The notes under the pieces are model-generated. The model had not been told where the DNA came from and did no database searches. It saw only the letters and a program-made list of their open reading frames with translations. Below, piece by piece: positions 35,255 to 45,274 of a stretch of 64,000 bases of DNA. The stretch is from Apiotrichum sp. Y4204. Taxonomy: Eukaryota > Basidiomycota > Tremellomycetes > Trichosporonales > Trichosporonaceae. The translations under genes and the position numbers were made by a program. Location of the stretch: assembly GCA_025531455.1 (NCBI GenBank), contig JAMYHL010000019.1, positions 581,375-645,374 of the forward strand, given 5' to 3'. Every line of letters begins with the position of its first letter. The stretch's first letter is position 1.

Positions 35255-36928
35255 ATGTCAACACCCGACCTCGAGAAGGGCAACCTCCACAAGCTCGCCA
35301 GCGACGCGGGCTCCGCAGAGTCCGACTCGTCGACCCTCCACCGCGTGCTCTCCCCAGCGCGCCAGATGCAGATGCGCGGCGAGGTGCCGATCGAGCTCGT
35401 CGGCGCCATCCTCGAAAAGGGCGACCACTTCAGCGTCACCTTTGACGGCCCCGACGACCCGCGCAACCCGCAAAACTGGTCGTAGGTGATACCCTCTAGT
35501 TAATGATTCTGACAGCAGTCTACGCAAAAAGGTCCTGCAGAACGCAATCGTGACGCTCGCAACGTTCTGGGCAGGCGTCGCCTCGGCGATTCTCTCGGGC
35601 GCAAGTCCCAGCATTGCAGAACACTTCCACGTCTCGTCCATGGTGGCGGAACTTGCCAACGGCATGTTTGTCTTTGGGTTCGCGCTCGGCCCCCAGGTGT
35701 TTGGTCCGCTCAGCGAGGTCTACGGGCGCAAGTGGCCGCTCGCGCTGGGTCTCTTCCTCGGCTCCATGTTCTCCATCCAGGTCGCTGGTGCAGGCAACCT
35801 CGCAACAGTCATGATTGGGCGGTTCCTCGGCGGCATGTTTGGCGCGGCGCCGTACGCTATCGGCGGGGGATGGTTCCATGACGTTTACGACGCGTTGCAC
35901 GTTCAGGCTGGCGTTGCGTTTTTCGCGGCAGCAACAGCTGGCGGACCCGCCCTCGGCCCCCTCATCGGCGCGGGACTCTCAAGCACCGGCCCATACGGCT
36001 GGCGCTGGACCGAGTGGTTCATGACCGCCTACGGCCTGCTCGTCACCTTTATCATTGTCTTCTTCCTCGATGAATCGTACGCTCCTGCCATCCTCAAGCG
36101 CGTCGCCCTCCACCGCCGCCGCGAGACCGGAAACTGGGCGTGGCACGCCGAACTCGACACGATCGTCATGACCCCGCGCGACATTGTCATGCGCTACGTT
36201 CTGCGTCCGGTCAAGATGCTGCTCACCGAGCCGAGTAAGTACTGAAATGAAACACCCCACCATCCCAGCTACAAACTAACATCCCAGTGCTTCTCGTCAT
36301 CACCATCCACATGTCGTTCGTGTACGCACTGCTGTACATGCTCATGTCGGCGCTTCCCGTCATTTGCGGCGAGATGCGGGGTATGGGCCCCGTGGTTTCT
36401 ACTCTGCCCTTTGTCTCGGTGTTCATCGGCATTCTCACCGGCGGAGCAATCATCATCCTCGACATGAAGCGGTACGCGCGCAAGATTGCCGAAGCCAACG
36501 CGCCCGACGGTATCCCGGAACAGCGCTTTGTCCCGATGGGCCTTGGCGCCGTCCTCCTCCCCGTCGGCCTGTTCTGGTTTGCATTCACCGGCCCGGCGCA
36601 GACATCCTCTCCGTGGCCATCAATCATCGCGCTCGCAGTCAGCATGTGCGGCATGGTGCTCATTTTCGAGTGCGGCATCGTCTACCTGATCGACATGTAT
36701 GGCGCGTTTGCAAACTCGGCCATTGCGGCCAATACCCTCACCCGCAGCATCATGGGCGGCGCGTTCCCCCTCTTCACCGCCGGCATGGTGCACAACCTCG
36801 GCCTGAGCGGCAGCTGGGCCATGGCCCTCCTCGCCTTCCTCTCCGTCGCCATGGCCCCTATCCCCCTCATCTTCTTCTACACTGGAGCCAGGCTGCGCGC
36901 CATGTCCAAGTTTAGGCTCGAGCTCTGA
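35255..36928 (+). CDS. MFS multidrug/polyamine exporter (DHA1 type)
   Basis: Predicted 527-residue plasma-membrane proton antiporter of the major facilitator superfamily, 12-helix DHA1 group (Flu1/Tpo-like). Exons are 35255-35481, 35519-36234 and 36288-36928. The N-terminal 75 residues are cytoplasmic and end in the family sequence DDPRNPQNWS. Motif A is present as GPLSEVYGRKWPLALG; GRFLGGMFGAAPYAIGGGW and GPALGPLIGAGLSS follow. The second half begins LLVITIHMSFVYALLYML, with GMGPVVSTLPF and GIVYLIDMYGAFANSAIAANTLTRS, a signature of this group. The first acceptor is a CAGCAG pair, so one Ser more or less is possible. The substrate cannot be told from sequence. Confidence 0.9.
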
Positions 36929-37609
36929 GAGGCAATAGATTACTAGATATTATAGATATTAATCCCTGTTTCACCCAGGGACCAACATGTATTGTATGAA
37001 CAACGAAGAGAGATCAAGCAAGGGTGGAGGAGGGTACCTCAACTGAGTCAGAAGGTATGGCCAGACCGACAGACCCCATCAAGGGGCCGATGACTTCCTT
37101 GCGCTTGAATGTCGTATCGATGGTACGCGGCCGCATCTCGCGGTCGCGGAGCTCGCAACCGGTCCGGGGCCACGGCCTGAGCATCCTGGCCTCGCGTCGT
37201 GGTGAAGCGGGAGGAGCAGGGAAGGTGTACGTTGCGTCTGCGTCGCGATTTTTTTCGTGTTAACCGGCCACAGTCGCTCGGTCACTTGATTGCTTGCAGC
37301 GTGGTATATCAGCGATGCGGAGAGCGCCCGCGTCCTCTGGCCTCCTTCCATCCTCCGTGCCTCGTTTCTCCATGTGGCAGGAGCCACCAGAAGCATGAAG
37401 GAGCCTATTGCGGCGCTATCGCTGTCCGCGATGGGGGCTCGGTCCAACTCGGTCGGCGCGACAGCCAATATAGCTGGGAGGTAGATTGCTCAACGCATCA
37501 GATATTCTGATCACAGAGTCTTGTCCGGAAGGGAAATGCAGATCTGCAAAAATCAGTAAACATTCTGCAGCGGCCCCATTTCCGGAAAACATCACCTCTT
37601 CGATGTAAT
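36929..37609. other. convergent intergenic region
   Basis: About 680 bp between the exporter and the DUF167 gene. Nothing recognised. Confidence 0.4.
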
Positions 37610-37927
37610 CTATTCTCTGCAAAGCCCCTCCAAGCGGCCAACGAGCGCGCCAACATCCTGCGCGGCAACCTCGACACGCTTGACGCGCCCCGCCCCGCCG
37701 GCCGCGACGCGCACCGTGCTCTTCGGCACGCCGAGCGCCTTGGCGAGCGTCGCGACGATCGAAGCGTTCGCTGCGCCGCCCTCGGGGGCCGCGGTCGTGG
37801 TTACGCTCAGTGCCGCGCCCTCGCTGCCCGCCAGCTCGACCACGCCCCTGATTGCGTCGGAGCGGCTGCGCGGGGTCGCGCGCACGCGCAGCACCACCCC
37901 GCCGGGAACTAGGCGCCAGGGCTGCAT
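37610..37927 (-). CDS. DUF167 / YggU family protein
   Basis: Predicted 105-residue single-exon protein of the widespread DUF167 (UPF0235, YggU) family; its biochemical role is unknown. The family pattern is complete: VVLRVRATPRSRSDAI, then a TTTAAPEGGAANASIVATLA core matching the consensus T-A-P-x-G-x-A-N, then KALGVPKSTVRVAAGGAGRVKRVEV. The start was set at MQPWRLVPGG because the family normally begins close to this strand; the frame stays open for 44 more codons upstream, but that sequence is low-complexity leader. Composition is strongly Ala/Val/Gly-rich compared with neighbours. Confidence 0.88.
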   Translation of the reverse strand: MQPWRLVPGGVVLRVRATPRSRSDAIRGVVELAGSEGAALSVTTTAAPEGGAANASIVATLAKALGVPKSTVRVAAGGAGRVKRVEVAAQDVGALVGRLEGLCRE

Positions 37928-39651
37928 TGGATAGTTGTGTTGGTAGTGGAGGGAGTGGGGATGATGGTAAGACACAATGTGGGAGGAAATCGACAACAAA
38001 GGCGGAGAGTCGCGTGGTGTACGAAATCCACTTTCTGATGCTCTGAAAGTCGAAATCACTTCTGTATCTCCTTTGGTCCATCGCCTTCGCCATCACTCGC
38101 ACTGTCTTCACTGTCCTCACCGTCCTCACCACGCGTCCCGTCGAGCACCATTGGGTGAGGGGCGTCGGACCCGCTAATATACTGATGCATGCTCTATTTA
38201 CCCACTGACCATCTCTCACTTACCGCCCCATCCACCTGATGGTTTCCTACTCTGATCGCAGTCCCTCCATCCCATTGACATTGTCCGACACACCGCGCGC
38301 TCCGTGCCCTCTTCCTGCACTTTGCACACATCGCAGAAGTGTATTTCGGGCATAGCCCCATTACGGACGCTCGCCTCTCGTGGATCCCCGGACCTTCGGT
38401 TCCCCACCCGCGGAGTGGAACGACCAAACATCCCCCAAACGCTCAGTCCTTTCCACTTTCATCGTCCACTTGTCCTTATCGTCCCGTCCTGATGTGAGCG
38501 CGAGTGACAGGTCCGACGGACAAGAATGGCAATGCGAATCCAAACGACGCTCCAAGCGCGCGAACAGTGCAGGCGGTCCGAGCAGCGGCGCCGCACGCGC
38601 CTGGCTGGGCACCAGTCCGGCTGTCGTTTCTCACCGTGTGGGCGCGCGCAACTCGCGCGATGCACCACCGACTCCTGTCGACATTGTCTGTGATTGCTGG
38701 CAATTCTGTTTTGGTCGGCCTTATTCACACATGCACCACTATGGTTCTCTGTCACCGTCTCGATATCGGACGGGACAGAAGCGCGTCGCCAACGTGTGGC
38801 CTCGGAGACTCAGGGCCGGGCCAAGTGCGGCATGCCTTCCCATCTCATCTTGCGAGCTCGCATCGCGCAGCGCAGAACCCAGTATCTCGCAACCCGCAAT
38901 ACCATCTCTGACAGTCCTGAACGTGTCACGGTGTGAGCTGGTCACTCATCACTTGCCGTGCTTCGCTCCTCGCACCTCTCTCCTCGCTTCTCTCCTCCCC
39001 GTCCCTCGCCTCGCCCCATCACTTGTCATCGCATCTGGACTCGCATCTGGACCCGCCAAGCGTCTGTGCGACGCGTCGGCCTGCACTGATCCCCCCATTG
39101 CTTGCCATCATGCGACACCCCATCCATTCACGACTGCACAACCCTCCCACGCCATCGCATCCCACAGACCGCCGGCACCATTCCAGCGAGCCCCAACCCT
39201 CCCGTCCGTAGGACGCACAGACCAATCAACCTCTCTCGTCCTATTGTCCACCCGGTTCCTGTTCCCTCTGTCCCGCTGTGCGATTCCGTACGTGAAACAT
39301 GAGCTCCGGGCGCCAGCCGTCGCAATCAGGTACCCCATAAGCCCCACCCATTGCCCGCGCGCTTCGGACCGACAACGCGTCGGCATCGCGAACCGCACCC
39401 GCGAGCTCGCTGTGACCCGTCGGCCGTGGAATACCTGCCGCTGACTTTTTGCTCTCTGTCACCCCCAATCTTGACCATATAAAGGAGTCTCATGCCGCTC
39501 TCTTGTCCCCTCAAGCAAACCACTGCCCACTCTCGTTAACGAGTGAGTTTCCAGCGAGAAGGAAACAAACAGCAGCTCCCCTCCCCCTCCCCGCTACCCA
39601 CTAACCCCCAGAACCCACTACCCAAACATCCCCCAACCCCCCAACCCCTCA
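37928..39651. other. 1.7-kb upstream region of the acidic repeat gene
   Basis: Promoter and leader sequence, CT-rich from about 38940 to 39270, with a TATA box at 39477. An open frame of 354 codons (38380-39444) shows no domain and has composition like the surrounding DNA, so I do not call it a gene. Confidence 0.5.
39477..39483 (+). promoter_or_regulatory. TATA box of the acidic repeat gene
   Basis: ATATAAA 175 bp before the start codon, followed by a long C-rich leader (CCCCTCCCCCTCCCC and similar) just before the ATG. This resembles the promoter architecture of strongly expressed fungal genes. Confidence 0.6.
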
Positions 39652-42600
39652 ATGGACGACACCAAGGCCCAGCTCGACATAGCCTTTGACCACCCGCACA
39701 CGCTCACCACCTCGGTCTCGCGTTCGGACGCTCTCCTAGGCGACCTGTACGGCGCCTACCGCACCGCGCGGGATGCCGCGCGCGCCAAGCGCCTCGCGGC
39801 GCTGCGCACAGCCATGGCAGCCGACGAGGCGTCCCTCCTCGCAATGACCAACGAGCTCAAGGAATGTCTTGCCAAGGTGTCTGATTTCCAGGCCCGCGCC
39901 CTCGACCTCCGCTACGAAATGGCCCACCTCGCCGTCTCCATTGACGCCGAGCAGGCCCATATTGATGGCCTCGAGGCCCTCATGAACGGCGAGCCAGCCG
40001 CCCCTACCAAGCCCACCGCAACTGCGCTCGCTGCCCGCGACCTCCCCATCGAGACCAAGCCGGAGGAGGCTCCTGCCGCGCCCAAGGACGTCGCTGCCGT
40101 GCCCCAGGGAGATGAAGCTTCGTCGGTCCCCGAGGTGAACCCCGACTCGCAGCCCGCCACTCCCGCCGCCGAAACGACCCGCGAAATCCTCGCACTCGAG
40201 CCCCAGGCCAGCGCTCCTATTCAAGAGGAGGCCGAGGCCAGCGCTTCCGTCGGAGAGGAGACCGCCCCTGTTAAAGAGGCGGCTCTTGTTAGAGAGACCT
40301 CAATTGAGCCTCACGTTGTGGCTCCCGTCGAGGCTCCAGTTGAGGCTCCTGTTGACGCTCCTGTTGACGCTCCCGCTGAGCCTACCGTTGAGGCTGAAGT
40401 TGAGGCTTCAGTTGAGGCTCCCGTTGAGGAGAAGGCCGTCGAGCAAGTCCCCGAACCCCAGGAGACCGTCATCGCGACGCCGGAGGCTGCGCCCGCGGAG
40501 CGCTCAGTTGAAATCCACGACAACGCCAAAGCTGAGGCTACTCCGGAGATTGCCGATGTCAAGCAGGAGGAAGCGCCTGTTCCGCAGGTCGTCGCCGAGC
40601 AGCAGAAGGCCGAGCCCACTCCGGTGGTGACTGCCGAGGTTAAGCAGGAGGAGCTCACCCCGGAGGTGACCGTCGCGGTCAAGCAGGAGGAGGAGCTCAC
40701 CCCGGATGTGACCGCCGAGATCAAGCAGGAGGCGGAGATCACCCCGGAGGTGACGGCCGAGGTCAAGAAGGAGGTCGAGCCCGTCCCCGAAGTCCCTCAC
40801 GCAGCCGACATTGTCGAACAGGCCGCCGAGGAGCCCAAGTCCGAAGACTCCGTCGCCGAGGCGGAGCGTTCCGTCGAGGCTGCGGTCCCCGCCCAGGCTG
40901 AGGAGCCGGCCGCCCCGTCAGAGTCTAAGCGGGACGAGCAGTCGACGCAGGTTATTGAGAAGGCTGCGGAGGAGGAGCCCAAGTCCTCCAGCGCACCTGC
41001 CGAGGCTGAGGAGAAGACCGAGGTCGTCGAGCCGGCCGCCAAGGAGACGATCAAGTCCGACGCCCCCGTCGAGTCCCCGCGTTCCGTGGAGATCACCCCG
41101 GAGGAGGCCAAGCCTGAAGTCACCCTGGCTGGCGCCGATATCGAACAGAACAACGAGACTGTTGAGCCGGCCGCGGAGGAACCCAAGTCCGACGCCTCTA
41201 CTGAAACTCAGCAAAAGATGGAGATTGAGCAGGCGGCCCAAGAGCAGCCCAAGTCCGATGACTCGTCGGCCGCCGCGCAGCCGACCGAGATCATCGTCCA
41301 AGACGCCCAGGAAGAGCCCAGCGCCGACGCCTCCGCCGCAGTGGAGCAGAGCGCTGAGAGCAAGCTGGAAACTGAGGTCGAACGGGCCGCGCAAGACGCC
41401 GTCAAGTCGGACGAAGTTCCAGCCCAAGCCGAACAGCCTATCGCGGCTGTTGAGCAGACTATCCCGGAGCAGCTCAGGTCCGAGGAGTGCCTCGCAGCGG
41501 CCACCCCGCCGGCCGAAATTGTCGAGAAGGTCGTCCAGGAGGAGCCCAAGTCCGACGTAACTGTCGAAGCCGAGCAGCCCATGTCCGAGGATGCCCCCAC
41601 GGAGATCACGCAGGCGAGCGAGGTCGTCGACCAGGTCGCAAAGGACGAGCCCAAGTCCAACGATGCGCCTCTCATTGCAGAGGCAAAGCAGATCCAGGAG
41701 GAGGTCAGCAACGCCGCGCCGCTCGAGAGCGCCGCCGAGGCCGATGCCGCGCTAGCCGCTGCGGAGGCTCCCGTCGAGGCTCCTCAGGAGGTCGCCGAGG
41801 TTGCGCAGACGACTCCCGAAGAGGCGACGGCCCCTGAGGCTTCTGCTCAGGTCGATGCCGAGCCGGCCGCCACGTCCGCCCCTGAAGCCACCGAGCCCAT
41901 CGTCGAGGCTGCTGTCGAGCCCGTCGCCGAACCCATCGTCAAGCCCGTCGACGAGCCCGTCGTCGAGGCCCCTGCGGAATCCGTCAGCGACAACCCTACC
42001 CCCGTTCCCGCGCCCATTGCCGACACCGTCCCTGAACCCGTTTCCGACGCTGCTGTGGAGTCCGTAACCACGGTGAAAGCCGAGTCCGTCGCCCCGCCCG
42101 TCGTCGAGCCTACTACTAAGTCCGTGGCCGAGCCCATCGCGGACAGCCCCACCCCCAAGCCGGTCGCCGACGTCGCCGCCCCTGCGGAGGCCGCTCCTGC
42201 CGAGTCCGTCGCCGAGATTGTCTCTGAGGCCCCTGTTCCCGAGGCTCCTGTCGAGGCTGTTGCCGCCGCGCCCGTGCCGGAGGATGAGAAGCAGGAGGAG
42301 CTGAAGGAGTCGAAGGAGAGCCCGGAGGAGCCTGAGAAGGAGTCCAAAGAGGAGCCTAAGGAGGAGTCCAAAGTGGAGCCCAAGGAGGAGTCCAAGCAGA
42401 ACGTGAAGGCAGTCGAAGCATTGACCCCCGTCGCCGCTGTGGAGCCTGAAGTTGAAGTCCCCGCCGCCCCGGCTACCGCGGACGAATCAAAGCCAAATGG
42501 GGAGGAGCAGGTCGAGCCCTGTGCTCCTGCTGCTTCTGCTGAGACGTCGGAGAGCCCGAAGGAGGAGCAGGTTCAGCCCCCGGCCCCGGCTACTGAGGAA

Positions 42601-43970
42601 GCGTCGGTGAGCGTCAAGGAGCCCGAGGTTTGCGCTCCGGCAACTGAAGCTCCCGCCGTCGTCGAGGCGAAGGAGGAGACCATCGCTTCTGAGGCGTCCG
42701 CTGTCGCCGCGCTGGAACAGTCCTCGTCTGCGCCGACTACGTCCGCGCTTCCGACTACCGCGTCTGAGGAGCCTGCGCCCGTCAATATCGCTGCGGATGA
42801 GCCCGCCCCTGTTGCTGCCGCTCCGGAGCAGCCCATTCAGCCCATCGAGTCCGAGGCTTGCGCCGCCGTAACTGGAACCCACCCCAGCGTCTCGGATGTG
42901 AAGCAGGAGGAGATTATCCCCACTCCTGTGGCCGCTCCGGAGCAGCTCGTTGAGGTTGTCGCTACTAAGGAGTCGGTGCCCAACGATGTCTCTGCGCAAG
43001 AGCTTGCGCAGGTCGTAGCCACGAAGACCGTCGAGTCCGAAGTTTGCCCTTCGGCCACTGAGGCCCCCACGGCCACTTCCGACGTGAAGGAGGAGGAGAA
43101 GATTGCCGTCGCCCCTACTGGACCGGCGCCTGTTGCCGCTCCGGAAGCGCCCCTCGAGACTGAGGTGTCGCCTTCCGCCATTGAGACCCCCGCCGTCGTC
43201 CCTGAAGTCAAGGAGGAGAAGGCTGTGGTCGCGCCGGAAGCCCCCGCTATTGTTGCCTCAGAGGCACCGGTTGTTGCTCCCCCTGCCGAGCGTGCTGTCG
43301 CTCCGGAAGTGCCCGTCATTGCAGCTGCGGACGAGACCCTCGCTGCTCCTACCCCGGCGGTGAACGAAGATGAGAGGATCGAGAAGGCCGTCGCGAGCGC
43401 TGTCGTTGAGAGGTTGATGCCCGGAACCCCTTTCGTACCCGCGACCCCTTCAGCTCCCGAGGCCGTCAAGGCCAAGGAGGCATCTAAGAAGGGCCGGCCC
43501 AAGTCCGTCGCCGAATCACCCCAGACATCCCAGTCTGATGTCAAGGTGAGTCTGGGGGAACGATTCAGGACCAGGCTGAGCTTCAGCCGCAAGTAGAGGA
43601 GGAAGTTGAGGAGGTGGAGGAGGTGGAGGACCGGAACGAAAACGAAGTGGGGAACAAAAACGAGATTGAGAAGAGCAAGAAGGTCGAGAATCAGATTACG
43701 AACGACGCGGGCCCCGAGGTCCAAATCAAGAATGAAGTCACGAACGAAACCACCCCCGCGCCCGCTGCCCCAGCTCCTGCTGTCCCCCTCACCGATGCGC
43801 CGCTCTCTCTCAAGGACGCGCTCAAGGAGGTGCTCGCTGCCGAGGTCAAGGCGGACAGTATCGCCGAGATCAAGGAGGACATCCGCGAGGCGCTCACGAA
43901 AGATATCACCACCAAATGCAAGGACACCCCGAACGCTCCTGCCGCCCCCCAGACTGAGTTTCCCAAGTAA
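39652..43970 (+). CDS. 1,425-residue acidic repeat protein
   Basis: Unrecognised. Exons are 39652-43545 and 43587-43970, with a 41-nt intron. Residues about 30-115 form a coiled coil (ARAKRLAALRTAMAADEASL and AHLAVSIDAEQAHIDGLEAL). The next thousand residues are almost entirely Glu, Ala, Pro, Val, Lys, Thr and Ser in short repeats. At about 322-385 there are four units of the form TPEVTAEVKQEE. At about 390-680 EEPKSD recurs, and the remainder is Val-Glu-Ala-Pro repeats. No signal peptide, membrane helix or enzyme domain is seen. The last exon is acidic, then Lys-rich, and ends in a helix SLKDALKEVLAAEVKADSI. The intron is open in frame: without splicing the protein would end 17 residues after Lys1298 with a basic tail GERFRTRLSFSRK. 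It is probably a disordered scaffold or spacer; function is unknown. Confidence 0.8.
40617..40794 (+). repeat. coding tandem repeat (TPEVTAEVKQEE units)
   Basis: Four imperfect units of about 13 codons, each reading (L/I)TPxVT(A/V)(E/A)(V/I)K(Q/K)E. The unit differences are mostly synonymous or conservative, as in a coding minisatellite. Confidence 0.75.
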
Positions 43971-45274
43971 CGAACCTGCCCAATGTCACGACCCTTAACG
44001 AAAACGTACTGTAGAATCAGCCAGAGTCAGATTGAACGAATGCAGAGCGAGTCACGTTCCCAGTGTGTTGCTGTGTGTTACGAAGACTGAAGGGAAGCGA
44101 CGGGTGGACCATGGATGACGGGATGACGGATGAGAACTGTAGATGGGCATCTGGGGACACTACAACTGCACATGCGTAATTTTAGCCGCGACGCGATACT
44201 GGACGCATCGCGGGCATGTAAGCAAGGCGCGTTGCGCCATTTGCTCTTAGCGGCAGCGTGCTACTCGCTTTTGTGGCGACACACGCCGTGCATCCGGCGC
44301 CGCCCTCGATGCGAACGACGGACCATTCAATATTTCGCCGCGGTCTCTGTGCGACACACCCCCACACGGGTCGTTATCACGGCTGAGCTGGGGCGATTAT
44401 CGGCTGACATCGCGCTCCCCACTACACGATGGGGATATCGGATGGCACCCCACTCGCAGGCTGCTCGGCACGACTCGCGGGTGGTGGCATCCAAGTTCCG
44501 CGCGGGTGCGTTCCGGGCGTTGCCGTGCACCTCCGCGGACTAGATGGAGGCCACGAGGCCCGAGCTTGTGGTATCTATCCATCCTCGTGACAGGTTTACC
44601 CAGCCCCCGTGGTGAGGAGAGAGTGTGGATTGCACGATCGCGCCGTGTGGTCGATGCGCAGATGCGCCGATGCAAGTACCAATGCACCGAAATGCCGACC
44701 CCAGGCGACAGGACAGGCCGCGGCCACAGGCACAAGATGCACAAGAGTATGCTGGCGGGGCCGGCAGGCCGAGGCGATGGGAATCAAACGAACCACACCT
44801 TGTTGATGCATGCTCCTGGCTGGCGGTGGCGAGTGTCGTTTCGATAAGATGCAGCCTACCCAGCCAGCCTCGTTCGTTCTGCCACGCGTTGGTTTATCCT
44901 GCAGCCCATAAGCTCACAAAGCTGGAACCCGTGTGCAGGTTACAGACTCCAGACAATTGAGTACCTCTGTTGCTGCTACAGAGTGCGTGCGTCGCCGTCA
45001 TGCGGCAACTATCGCTGGCTGTGCCTTGGTTTACCCGTCTCGGTCACTTGTGTTTCGCTCGGACATGATCATGCCGTGTCTCTCACAAAGTCAGTTGACT
45101 GATCGACAAAGCTTCTTGCTTTTCCCAGCCGACGGCCCAGAGTCTCAGCCAGCCCACTGGCCCCGCCGCCGTCGCAGCGGCGCTCGACGTGATAGCGCAA
45201 TGTATAAGTGCTGGGCAGCCCGTACACTCGACGCCCACCATCCCCTCCCCATCTCCTCCCCCCAGCACCTCACC
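43971..45274. other. intergenic, nothing recognised
   Basis: About 1.3 kb between two plus-strand genes. Small frames only. A TATA-like box for the next gene lies at 45203. Confidence 0.4.
45203..45208 (+). promoter_or_regulatory. TATA-like box of the FAD hydroxylase
   Basis: TATAAG 72 bp upstream of the chosen ATG, followed by a C/T-rich leader ending CACCATG. This supports the downstream ATG over the earlier in-frame ATG at 44933. Confidence 0.5.

Noticed and set aside
38380..39444. Open frame of 354 codons on the plus strand
   Set aside because: No recognisable domain, composition follows the CT-rich promoter DNA, and it overlaps other frames on both strands. It sits upstream of a gene with its own TATA box.
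44933..45274. N-terminal extension of the FAD hydroxylase by 114 codons
   Set aside because: The extension lacks family similarity and overlaps a TATA-like box; the ATG at 45275 has a better context and gives the usual distance to the FAD motif.
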